A stretch of 64,000 bases of DNA from positions 124,001 to 188,000 of the forward strand of contig URRB01000001.1 of assembly GCA_900550195.1 (NCBI GenBank), written 5' to 3'. Positions 1 to 7,788 of the stretch are shown piece by piece. Below the pieces are notes generated by a model. That model was not told where the DNA came from and did no database searches. It saw only the letters and a program-made list of their open reading frames with translations. The stretch's first letter is position 1, and each line of letters opens with the position of its first letter. Origin of the DNA: an uncultured Collinsella sp. GTDB lineage: Bacteria; Actinomycetota; Coriobacteriia; Coriobacteriales; Coriobacteriaceae. The translations under genes and the position numbers were made by a program.

Positions 1-925
1 TGATGCGCGTGTAATCCTCGCTCGTGGTGTAGTTGACGGTGCCCACGGGCTGGAACTGATCCATATCGAGCGTCTCGAACTTCATGTCGAGCGTACGGTA
101 CGGCAGGGCGCCCAGGTCGAGATTGAACAGCTCGTCGAGCGGACCGGTGTAGACGATCTCGCCGCCATAGACCTTACCGTCGATCTTGACGGTGGTCTCG
201 TCGATCTCGAAGAGGTCGCGGGCGTCCACGTCGCAGAACACATCAATCAGATCGTGGTCGAGCATATGCTCAAACAGCGCGGTATAGCCGTCCTGCGGCA
301 TGCCCTGGAAGGGAGCCTGCGGGAAGTAGCGGTCATCATCGCCCACAAAGACGGGAACACGGCCGGTGATCGAGGGATCAATCTGGTCGGGCGTCTGGCC
401 CCACTGCTTCATGGTGTAATGCAAAAAGACGTTCTCGTAGACGTAATCAGCGACCTCGGCCAAGTCGGGGTCGTTCTTCTTACGCAGCTCCATAATGGGC
501 ACCTTGACATCCTTGCCAAAGGTCTCCACGAGCTTCTGATACAGCTCCTCGCCGCGCTCGTCACCAAAGGCGAGCTTGAGACTCGCGTGGTTGAAGGGCA
601 CGGGCATAAGGGTGCCGTTGATGTTGGCGAGCACCTTGTGCTGATAATCCGTCCACTTGGTAAAGCGCGACAGGAAATTGTGCACGCGCTCGTTAAAGGT
701 GTGATAGATATGCGGACCGTACTCGTGGATCAGGATTCCGGCCTCGTCAGTGCAGTCATAGGCATTGCCCGCAATGTGGCTACGGCGCTCCAAAACGGCA
801 ACACGATAGCCGATGGTCTCGGCAAGACGGCGGGCGCAAACGGCACCGGCATATCCAGCACCGACGACAATCATGTCGTACGCGCCGGCGTTAAAGCCTT
901 CAGGCAGGCCTGAGGTAATCTGCAT
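1..925 (-). CDS. glf: UDP-galactopyranose mutase, 3' end cut by window edge
   Basis: Interconverts UDP-galactopyranose and UDP-galactofuranose, supplying galactofuranose for cell-surface glycans; cytosolic FAD enzyme. About 308 N-terminal residues are visible of the roughly 370-390 usual for the family. An FAD-binding GAGYAGA motif lies near residue 22, followed by family-typical segments such as HEYGPHIYHT, PVPFNH and MKQWG. The ATG at 925 has AAGGAG just upstream (AAGGAGTATCG). The start is 12-17 residues upstream of the Rossmann motif, which is slightly long. Divergent from pta. The identification is by sequence recognition and is firm; the C-terminus is outside the window. Confidence 0.93.
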   Translation of the reverse strand, partial: MQITSGLPEGFNAGAYDMIVVGAGYAGAVCARRLAETIGYRVAVLERRSHIAGNAYDCTDEAGILIHEYGPHIYHTFNERVHNFLSRFTKWTDYQHKVLANINGTLMPVPFNHASLKLAFGDERGEELYQKLVETFGKDVKVPIMELRKKNDPDLAEVADYVYENVFLHYTMKQWGQTPDQIDPSITGRVPVFVGDDDRYFPQAPFQGMPQDGYTALFEHMLDHDLIDVFCDVDARDLFEIDETTVKIDGKVYGGEIVYTGPLDELFNLDLGALPYRTLDMKFETLDMDQFQPVGTVNYTTSEDYTRI

Positions 926-1082
926 CGATACTCCTTGTCAAAAGCCACGGGCTCGTTAGCTGGGCTTTTCTCGAACATTCTTCGAGACATATTTATCAGA
1001 GCGATTATAGCGCTAATGCGTCCTATAATGAGCTTGCCACACAAGGAAAGCTCAAGCACCGCGGCGTACATAATTGAAAGGT

Positions 1083-1103
1083 AAACCCGCTAGCAGCGGG
1101 TTT
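1083..1103 (+). terminator. Perfect hairpin in the pta 5' leader
   Basis: AAACCCGCT - AGC - AGCGGGTTT, a 9-bp perfect stem ending in TTT about 54 nt before the pta start codon. No gene on either strand ends here, so it is either a leader/attenuator-like structure of pta or a relic terminator. A -10-like TATAAT occurs upstream at 1024-1029 on the plus strand, without a good -35. Confidence 0.4.
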
Positions 1104-1156
1104 ATTCGTGAACAGCCGGGCGCCTGGAGCTTAGTGAAACGCTTGTAAGGAGTAAC

Positions 1157-2137
1157 ATGAGCGATTTCCTTAACCGTATGAAGTCTGCCGCCAAGGCCGA
1201 CCTTAAGACGATCGTCCTGCCCGAGGGCGAGGATCCGCGCACCATCGTCGCGGCCACCAAGATCATCGAGGAGGGCCTGGCAAAGATCGTCATCCTGGGC
1301 AACCCCGACGAGATCAACGTTCCCGGCGCCACCGTCATCGATCCGCGCAATGCCGAGAAGCACGAGGAGTACGCGCAGAAGTTTGCCGAGCTCCGCGCCA
1401 AGAAGGGCGTCACCATCGAGCAGGCTCGCGCCCAGGTGATGGACGCCACCTACTTTGGCACCATGATGGTCAAGATGGGTGACGCCGACGGCCTGGTCTC
1501 CGGCGCCTGCCACTCCACCGCCGACACCCTGCGCCCCGCGCTGCAGATCCTTAAGACCGCCCCGGGTACCAAGCTGGTCTCGGCCTTCTTCGTGATGTGC
1601 ACCGACACCCCGCAGTTCGGCACCGACGGTACGCTGATCTTCGCCGACTGCGGCCTCAACATCAACCCGTCCTCCGACGAGCTCTCCGAGATCGCCATCG
1701 CCTCCGCTCACTCCTGGTCCACCTTTATGGGCAGCGTCGAGCCGCACGTGGCCATGCTCTCCTACTCCACCATGGGCTCCGCCGGCGGCGAGGTCGCCAA
1801 GAAGGTCCAGGAGGCCGTTAAGTTCTGCAAGGAGAAGGCTCCCGAGCTCGCCATCGATGGCGACCTGCAGCTCGACGCCGCCATCGTTCCCACCGTCGCC
1901 CAGCTCAAGGCCCCCGGCTCCTCCGTTGCCGGCAAGGCCAACGTGCTTGTGTTCCCCGATCTCGAGGCCGGCAACATCGGCTACAAGCTGGTCCAGCGCT
2001 TCGCCGGCGCCGACGCTTACGGCCCCATCCTGCAGGGCATCGCCAAGCCGGTCAACGACCTTTCGCGCGGCTGCTCTGCCGACGACATCGTGGGTGTCGT
2101 AGCCATCACCGCCGTCCAGGCTCAGATGGCTGAGTAG
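1157..2137 (+). CDS. pta: Phosphate acetyltransferase
   Basis: Converts acetyl-CoA and phosphate to acetyl phosphate and CoA, the first half of ATP-yielding acetate formation. At 326 aa it is the short, single-domain Pta form (no DRTGG or P-loop N-terminal extension). It carries family-typical stretches: VLPEGEDPRT near the N-terminus, GLVSGACHSTADTLRPALQI around residues 115-135, and FPDLEAGNIGYKLVQR near 270. The ATG follows GTAAGGAGTAAC. It converges on two acetate kinase genes, its metabolic partners, and shares a bidirectional terminator with the first. Confidence 0.96.
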   Translation: MSDFLNRMKSAAKADLKTIVLPEGEDPRTIVAATKIIEEGLAKIVILGNPDEINVPGATVIDPRNAEKHEEYAQKFAELRAKKGVTIEQARAQVMDATYFGTMMVKMGDADGLVSGACHSTADTLRPALQILKTAPGTKLVSAFFVMCTDTPQFGTDGTLIFADCGLNINPSSDELSEIAIASAHSWSTFMGSVEPHVAMLSYSTMGSAGGEVAKKVQEAVKFCKEKAPELAIDGDLQLDAAIVPTVAQLKAPGSSVAGKANVLVFPDLEAGNIGYKLVQRFAGADAYGPILQGIAKPVNDLSRGCSADDIVGVVAITAVQAQMAE

Positions 2138-2179
2138 CGGACATATCCCCTCGGGACAGGAATTTCCACCTGCTAGCAA

Positions 2180-2213
2180 AAAGGCCTCCGGAGCTGTTGC
2201 TCTGGAGGCCTTT
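2180..2213. terminator. Bidirectional intrinsic terminator between pta and ackA
   Basis: A 15-bp stem (AAAGGCCTCCGGAGC / GCTCTGGAGGCCTTT, one mismatch) closes pta on the plus strand and the convergent ackA copy on the minus strand; A- and T-runs flank both sides. Confidence 0.85.
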
Positions 2214-2235
2214 CGTTTACTTGCAAATGCGCGTG

Positions 2236-3414
2236 TTAGTTGTTCTTGGTCAGACGCTCGACGTCGTGGGCGATCATGTATTCCTCGTCGGTGGGGATGA
2301 CCATGACCGTGACGGCGGAACCGGCGGCGCTGATGACCTGCGGGCCGTTGCCCACGGCCTCGCGGTTCTTGTTGTTGTCGATGCGTACGCCCAGCCACTC
2401 AAAGCAGTCGCAGAAGGCCTTGCGGATCGACCAGTCGTTCTCGCCGATGCCGGCGGTAAAGGTGATGGTGTCCACGCCCGCCATGGAAGCGATCATGGAG
2501 CCGGCCTGCTGCATGGCCTTGTAGGCGAACATATCGAAGGCGAGCAGGCAGCGCTCGTCGCCCTCGGAGGCGCGTGTACGGATGTCGCGGGCGTCGTTGG
2601 AGATGCCCGAGATGGCAAGCAGACCAGACTGCTTGTTCATCATGTCATCAACTTCCTGATAGCTGTAGCCTCCCTCGCGCTGGAGGTAGCACACGGTGGC
2701 CGGGTCAATGGAACCACAGCGAGTGCCCATCATCAGGCCGTCGAGCGGCGTGAGGCCCATCGTGGTGTCGCGGCACACGCCGTCCTCGATAGCAGCAAGC
2801 GAAGCACCGTTACCCAAATGGCACGAAAGCAGACGGTGGCAGCGCGAACCCAGGATCTCCTTGGCCATCATCCACTCATAGCGGTGGCTCGTGCCGTGAG
2901 CGCCGTACTTGCGCACGTGGTACTTGTCGCACACGTCCTTGGGCAGCGCGTAGGTATAGGCGACCTCGGGCATGGTCATGTGGAACGAGGTGTCGAAGAC
3001 CGCCACGTTGGGCAGCTCCGGATACTTCTCACGGCAATACTCAATCGCCGCGGCCTCGCCGTAGTTGTGCAGCGGGGCGAGCGGGGCCACCTCGAGAATC
3101 TTGGCCATAACCTCGTCGTCGACAACTGCGGAATCATCGAAGTGCCAGCCGCCCTGAACGATACGATGACCAATGCCATCAATCGTAAAGTCGGTCTTCT
3201 CAAGCTCCTCGAGCACGCGAGCGATAGCAGAGCGATGATCGGGGAAAGGGACCTCCTCGGTCTGCTTGGCGCCACCGTTCTCGGAGTGGCCAAAGATGCC
3301 CATGTCCGAACCGATACGTTCGCAGTTGCCCTTGGCGAAAACCTCGCGGGTATCGGTATCCAAAAGCTGATATTTAAGGCTTGAGCTGCCGGCGTTGACA
3401 ACAAGTACGTTCAT
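2236..3414 (-). CDS. ackA: Acetate kinase, copy 1
   Basis: Transfers phosphate from acetyl phosphate to ADP, giving acetate and ATP. The 392 residues match the usual ~400. The ASKHA N-terminal motif VLVVNAGSSSLKYQ, the HRIVQGG segment, the active-site region FDTSFH, the KYGAHGTSHRY segment and GTRCGSIDPA are all present, and FTAGIGEND lies near the C-terminus. The ATG follows AAAGGAGTCTC. It lies just downstream of a second, clearly homologous acetate kinase on the same strand. Confidence 0.96.
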   Translation of the reverse strand: MNVLVVNAGSSSLKYQLLDTDTREVFAKGNCERIGSDMGIFGHSENGGAKQTEEVPFPDHRSAIARVLEELEKTDFTIDGIGHRIVQGGWHFDDSAVVDDEVMAKILEVAPLAPLHNYGEAAAIEYCREKYPELPNVAVFDTSFHMTMPEVAYTYALPKDVCDKYHVRKYGAHGTSHRYEWMMAKEILGSRCHRLLSCHLGNGASLAAIEDGVCRDTTMGLTPLDGLMMGTRCGSIDPATVCYLQREGGYSYQEVDDMMNKQSGLLAISGISNDARDIRTRASEGDERCLLAFDMFAYKAMQQAGSMIASMAGVDTITFTAGIGENDWSIRKAFCDCFEWLGVRIDNNKNREAVGNGPQVISAAGSAVTVMVIPTDEEYMIAHDVERLTKNN

Positions 3415-3532
3415 GAGACTCCTTTGCAGTGCAATACGGTCGACGCAGACCCCTTAAGGCGGCCGCATTTTAATAAGAAGTTATCACAACTTGATAAATA
3501 GCTATCAAGCATATCGCCCAACGAGCGCAAAA

Positions 3533-3574
3533 GAGGGGCCGAACGGCGCTCGGTCGTCCAGCCCCTCCCCTCTT
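3533..3574 (-). terminator. Terminator after ackA copy 2
   Basis: On the minus strand a GAGGGG-rich arm pairs with CCCCTC followed by TTTT, directly after the copy 2 stop codon. It separates the two acetate kinase genes into different transcription units or at least attenuates read-through. Confidence 0.65.
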
Positions 3575-3578
3575 GCAA

Positions 3579-4757
3579 TTACTTGCCGTTGACGATGCGC
3601 TCGACGTCGGAGGCGATCATGAACTCCTCGTCCGTGGGGATGACGAAAATCTTGACCTTGGAATCCTTGGCGGACAGGCACCAAGCGCCGTCGCCACGCA
3701 GGGCGTTGCGGGCATGATCCATCTTGACGCCCATAAAGGCCAGACGGTCGGCAACGCCGGCACGAACGGCCGGAGCGTGCTCACCGATGCCAGCAGTGAA
3801 GACGAGCGTGTCCATGCCGCACATGGAAGTAGCCATCTCGGCAGCCTTGGCGGCAATCTTGTAGACAAACATGTCGAAGGCGAGCTGAGCCTCAGGGTCA
3901 CCAGCGGCGGCGAGCTCCTCGACGTTGCGGCAGTCGTTGGTCTTGCCGCCGGTCACAGCCAAAAGGCCGGACTTCTTGTTCATCATCTCGTCGACCTCGT
4001 CGAAGGTGTAGCCGCCCTCGCGCTGCAGGTAGCACACGGTAGCCGGGTCGATGGAGCCGCAGCGGGTGCCCATCATGACACCGTCGAGCGGCGTCAAGCC
4101 CATGGTGGTGTCCATGCACTTGCCGTCCTCGATGGCGCACAGGGAAGCGCCGGAACCGATGTGGCACACGACGACTTTGCGAGCCTCGCCGTTGGTCATC
4201 TCGGCAACCTTCTTGGAGATGTAGCGGTAGCTGGTGCCGTGGGCGCCGTACTTACGGATGTGCAGCTTGTCGCAGACGTCCTTGGGCAGGGCGTAGGTCT
4301 TAGCGACCTCGGGCATGTTGAAGTGGAAAGCGGTGTCGTAGACCGTAACGTTGGGCAGGTCGGGATACTGCTCCAGGCAGTACTCGATAACGTTGGCCTC
4401 GGGGTTGTTGTGCAGCGGCGCGAGCGGGGCGACCTCTCGGATCTTGGCGAGAACGTCCTCGTCGACGAGGGAGGAGTCGCCAAAGTACCAACCGCCCTGA
4501 ACGATACGGTGGCCAATGCCCTCGATCTTGACGCCGTTGGCCTCGAGGTCCTTCAGAACGACCTCGATGGCGACCTTGTGGTCGGGGAACTCGATGTTCT
4601 CGGTCACCTTCTTGGAACCGTTGGCAGCGTGGGTGAAGGTACCGCCGGTAAAGCAAACGCGCTCGCAGGAGCCCTTTGCGGACACCTTGTGGGACTTGGT
4701 ATCGATGACCTGATACTTAAGGGTCGAAGATCCTGCGTTGACGACCAGAACGTTCAT
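3579..4757 (-). CDS. ackA: Acetate kinase, copy 2
   Basis: Same family and same length (392 aa) as the neighbouring copy, with VLVVNAGSSTLKYQ, HRIVQGGW, VYDTAFH, KYGAHGTSYRY, GTRCGSIDPA and FTAGIGEHAP. Divergence is spread along the protein, so this is an established duplication and not a recent one. Both copies keep the substrate and nucleotide motifs, so both should be active. The ATG follows AGGGAGACAC. Confidence 0.95.
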   Translation of the reverse strand: MNVLVVNAGSSTLKYQVIDTKSHKVSAKGSCERVCFTGGTFTHAANGSKKVTENIEFPDHKVAIEVVLKDLEANGVKIEGIGHRIVQGGWYFGDSSLVDEDVLAKIREVAPLAPLHNNPEANVIEYCLEQYPDLPNVTVYDTAFHFNMPEVAKTYALPKDVCDKLHIRKYGAHGTSYRYISKKVAEMTNGEARKVVVCHIGSGASLCAIEDGKCMDTTMGLTPLDGVMMGTRCGSIDPATVCYLQREGGYTFDEVDEMMNKKSGLLAVTGGKTNDCRNVEELAAAGDPEAQLAFDMFVYKIAAKAAEMATSMCGMDTLVFTAGIGEHAPAVRAGVADRLAFMGVKMDHARNALRGDGAWCLSAKDSKVKIFVIPTDEEFMIASDVERIVNGK

Positions 4758-4810
4758 GTGTCTCCCTACTAACAGGCGGTGTGGCGCCGCCAGGTTACAT
4801 ACGCTTCAAT

Positions 4811-4844
4811 AATAAACCCAAACGCCCTCGCGCTCGGGTTTATT
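4811..4844 (-). terminator. Terminator of the MFS gene, inside the ackA copy 2 upstream region
   Basis: AATAAACCC (4811-4819) pairs with GGGTTTATT (4836-4844), 35 nt beyond the MFS stop codon on the minus strand. Confidence 0.7.
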
Positions 4845-4878
4845 GGCGTTGATATATAAGTTATCGGTGCCTAAATAC

Positions 4879-6039
4879 TCATGTCCTTTGGCTTGTAAGA
4901 CGAAATAGCGCGGGAATATACACCAAAGAAGAAATCCCGAGCGCGACAAGCAATACGACTCGAATGCCCGCAGCGCTGCTCAACACAGCGTTGAGCAGAT
5001 AGAAAAGAACAGCACCCACCGCCACCATCTGGCTTTGAACCGAAATCAATGAACAGCGCATCGAAGAATCAGCAGCATTTTGAAAAATTGAGTATTTAAT
5101 TGGAGCAAATAAAGAGTAAGCGACCGTCTGCAACACATAGAACACGGGCAGCAAACAGACCGGAGTAAAGGGAATCAAAAACAGAGCAGTCAGGGAAAGG
5201 CGCACAATGCCGCAAATACACGCAAAACGGCCCTTGTCGACACGAGCAATCACACTAGGCACAATAAACCCTATGGAGGCGGAGGCAAGGAGCTGAACCG
5301 CAATGGTCACGCCCGAAGCGACAGCATTCATTCCGCGACCCGCAAGCAGCAGTGAGAAAAAGTCTTCCAGGGCGACAAAAGCAAATGCCTGAGAACAGTC
5401 CATGATGTACGCCGAACGAAGAATACCATTACACGCAATAGCGGCACCGATCATCTTCGGGCTAATTCCACGTTCAGGTGTCGCCGCAGCGCCCTCTCTT
5501 CGCATCTCAGGAATGCAGACAACAACAACCAACGTCAACACCATAGCGATGATATCTGCCGAAAGACCAATGAGATATGCACCGACAGACGAAATGAAAC
5601 CGCCCACACAAGCGGAGAGGGCATAAGACGCATAGAAAACAAATCGCTCAACGACATTAAGTCTTACGAGCTGGTCCTGAGAGACGCTGTCAATGTAAAT
5701 CGCTTCTATGGATCCGCTCACACATGCAACGGCAAAACCCTTGAGAGCGAACGCACCGATTAAAAGCAGAGGAGAACGGACAAGGAGTAGGGCGGCGTAG
5801 TATCCAAGCATTCCCACGACGCCAACGAGACCACTCGTCTTTCGTCCAAGCCTATCAGCAATATAGCCAGTGGGAACTTCAAGGATGAACTTGCTCACTT
5901 GATATGCAATCATCATGCTAGAAATCGCCACCATCGAGAATCCGACGAATTCAAGGTAAACCGTCAGAAAATACAAAATGGTGCTGAAGTTCGACAGAAA
6001 AACAAACGTCATATAAAGCAAAACCGTACGGTTTTTCAT
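4879..6039 (-). CDS. MFS transporter (drug or metabolite efflux type)
   Basis: An inner-membrane major facilitator of 386 aa with about 12 hydrophobic segments. The loop 2-3 signature is clear: GYIADRLGRK near residue 70. The ATG at 6039 is chosen because GGAGGGCGGAGC precedes it; a TTG 24 nt upstream lacks a ribosome site. Substrate unknown. It follows a disrupted LysR regulator on the same strand after a ~120-nt gap, so that regulator probably controlled it. Base composition is lower in GC than the flanking metabolic genes, which hints at transfer. Confidence 0.85.
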   Translation of the reverse strand: MKNRTVLLYMTFVFLSNFSTILYFLTVYLEFVGFSMVAISSMMIAYQVSKFILEVPTGYIADRLGRKTSGLVGVVGMLGYYAALLLVRSPLLLIGAFALKGFAVACVSGSIEAIYIDSVSQDQLVRLNVVERFVFYASYALSACVGGFISSVGAYLIGLSADIIAMVLTLVVVVCIPEMRREGAAATPERGISPKMIGAAIACNGILRSAYIMDCSQAFAFVALEDFFSLLLAGRGMNAVASGVTIAVQLLASASIGFIVPSVIARVDKGRFACICGIVRLSLTALFLIPFTPVCLLPVFYVLQTVAYSLFAPIKYSIFQNAADSSMRCSLISVQSQMVAVGAVLFYLLNAVLSSAAGIRVVLLVALGISSLVYIPALFRLTSQRT

Positions 6040-6158
6040 GCTCCGCCCTCCAAGAGTCAACAATCTAAATCGGAATCTTGGAAAAGCATGAGGGCAAAGC
6101 CGTCAGTCATGTGTTACAAGGCGTCAACATTCACTTGACGACACGAGGCCAAATGGCC

Positions 6159-7053
6159 TCACGAAGCAAGATGACGCAATAGGTGAAGAAATACCGTCTG
6201 GTGTCGATCGGTCCAGGCATTTTGTCGATAGCAAAAGTAGATGGGCAAGGCTACGTCATGTGAGGCTTCAATGGAGCACTCGCTCACTTCCGATCCATCC
6301 GATGCGAGAGAAGAGCCAGAAAAACTCAATATCAATCCCCCGGCTTGAAGAAACTCAGCCTGCGCCCTGTTTCCGTATTCGACATCGCGAAAGCGGAAAT
6401 TAACCAGCTGAGCTTCGGGACATTGATTGATTGATTGCATTGAGACAGGGTGACAAATTAATGGGAACAGCGAGCCTGCCGCCCAGTAACTCACGAATGG
6501 TCATAGCGTCAACAGATTGATGACCAGCTGGACATGAAAGAACCCTGAGCTCCTTTTCACCCATATATTTTGAAGAAAGGACGCTGTCCCGTGGTTCCTC
6601 GAACGAGATAGCCGCGTCCGAAATTCCAAGTATAAGTGATTCAAAGCATGTTGCCGTTGGCTGATGCCACACATCAAGATGAATCTGAGGGTGCGAGCTT
6701 TCAAACGAGTCGTACCAGTTTTCGGAAAAAAGGCGCCCCCGCCCGTGAAGACAGGGGGCGTAAAGACGGAAATGGCCGTCGGGCGAAACGCCGCCGTTCC
6801 CCGATTGAGCGTACTTTTTGAGATCGTCGACTTGCGCCAGGATCACGCGTGCACGACGCGCAAATTCTCTGCCCGCCGGAGACAAAACAGCCTCCCCCGC
6901 CGATCGGTCGAGCAAAACGATCTGATACTCAGATTCCAACTTTTTTATTGCCGACGAAACGGCCTGCGGACTCACGTGAACGGCGCGAGCTGCTTTGCGC
7001 ACGCCGCCATAGTTCGCTACAGCTTGAAGGTATTCGAGTTGAGAAAGCTGCAT
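6159..7053 (-). pseudogene. LysR-family regulator, out of frame at an ATTG repeat
   Basis: The N-terminal winged helix is intact (residues ~1-60: LEYLQAVANYGGVRKAAR, then VSPQAVSSAIKKLE). The reading frame then ends early after about 217 aa. The remainder of the effector domain continues in another frame down to 6159. Removing one 4-nt unit of the ATTG tract at 6422-6437 joins the two frames cleanly (AINQ followed by CPEAQLVNFRF) and gives 296 aa, a normal LysR length. The ATG has TTGGAG upstream. The gene is therefore either a phase-OFF state, a recent frameshift or a sequencing error; the downstream MFS gene is the likely target. Confidence 0.8.
6422..6437. repeat. Tetranucleotide tandem repeat (ATTG)4 inside the LysR gene
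   Basis: Four exact ATTG units (plus strand). Three units would restore the LysR reading frame. Tetranucleotide tracts inside coding regions are classical slipped-strand mispairing sites. Confidence 0.85.
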
Positions 7054-7094
7054 AGATTACTCCAAAGGCAGCCAAGTCGACGGCCTACGCGCCC

Positions 7095-7430
7095 TCAGAT
7101 GAGGTTCTCGCCCAGGTTCTTGCCACCGAGAACGTGCATGTGGAAGTGCATGACGGTCTGGCCGGCGTTGACGCCCTTGTTGGAGATGACGCGGAAACCG
7201 TCCTCCAAGCCCTTGGCCTTAGCGACCTCCTGGATGGCGTGAGCCATGGCGCCCATGGTCTCGGCCGGTACGTTGTCGGCGATGTCGCTGTAGTGCTTCT
7301 TGGGGACCACGAGCGTGTGGACCGGCGCCTGGGGATTGAGGTCATCGAACGCGATGACCTGGTCGTCCTCATAGACAACGGTCGAGGGGATCTCGTGGTT
7401 GGCGATTTTGCAGAAGATGCAATCACACAT
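7095..7430 (-). CDS. HIT-family nucleotide hydrolase
   Basis: A histidine-triad protein of 111 aa, probably an HinT-like phosphoramidase acting on nucleoside phosphoramidates; substrate not determinable here. It shows the CIFCKI zinc/dimer motif at the N-terminus and HFHMHVLGG, the HxHxH active-site triad, near residue 100. The start at 7430 is preceded by GAAAGGAACCAACC. It is the last gene of the xseA-xseB-hit run, all on the minus strand with short gaps. Confidence 0.92.
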   Translation of the reverse strand: MCDCIFCKIANHEIPSTVVYEDDQVIAFDDLNPQAPVHTLVVPKKHYSDIADNVPAETMGAMAHAIQEVAKAKGLEDGFRVISNKGVNAGQTVMHFHMHVLGGKNLGENLI

Positions 7431-7479
7431 GGTTGGTTCCTTTCTCACAGACCAAGGTAATTATATTTGGTCGGGATGG

Positions 7480-7746
7480 TTAGAACGAGAGGTTGTCGTC
7501 GGTGTTGGCGGCTTCGCCGTCGGCGAGCACGTCGTTGCCGTCGACGTCCTTAAGAAGCACCGAGACCTTCTGCTCGGCATCGGACAGGCGGGTGCGCAGG
7601 CTCTTGAGGAGCTCGACGCCGCGGGTATAACTCTCGAGCGACTCCTCGAGCTCCATATCGCCCGACTCCAAGCTGCGGATGATGAGCTCCAGCTCCTGCG
7701 AGGCCTGCTTGTACGTAAGCTGCTCGACCGGGGTCTTCTCTACCAT
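7480..7746 (-). CDS. xseB: Exodeoxyribonuclease VII small subunit
   Basis: An 88-aa helical protein with the XseB pattern: L-x-YKQASQELELIIRSLESGDMELEES, then a second helix with SYTRGVELLKS. It binds XseA to form exonuclease VII, which degrades single-stranded DNA in both directions. The C-terminal ~20 residues are acidic and poorly conserved. It lies 42 nt downstream of xseA, RBS GGAAAGGAAAC. Confidence 0.94.
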   Translation of the reverse strand: MVEKTPVEQLTYKQASQELELIIRSLESGDMELEESLESYTRGVELLKSLRTRLSDAEQKVSVLLKDVDGNDVLADGEAANTDDNLSF

Positions 7747-7788
7747 ATCTGTTTCCTTTCCTAAAGGTTTATCGCTATGAAACGCGGG

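Noticed and set aside
1052..2398. Long open frame antisense to pta (and similar long antisense frames over both ackA genes, ldh, ettA, dapA)
   Set aside because: These arise from the high GC content and codon bias of the opposite strand; they lack ribosome sites, have Gly/Val/His/Arg-rich translations and resemble no protein family.
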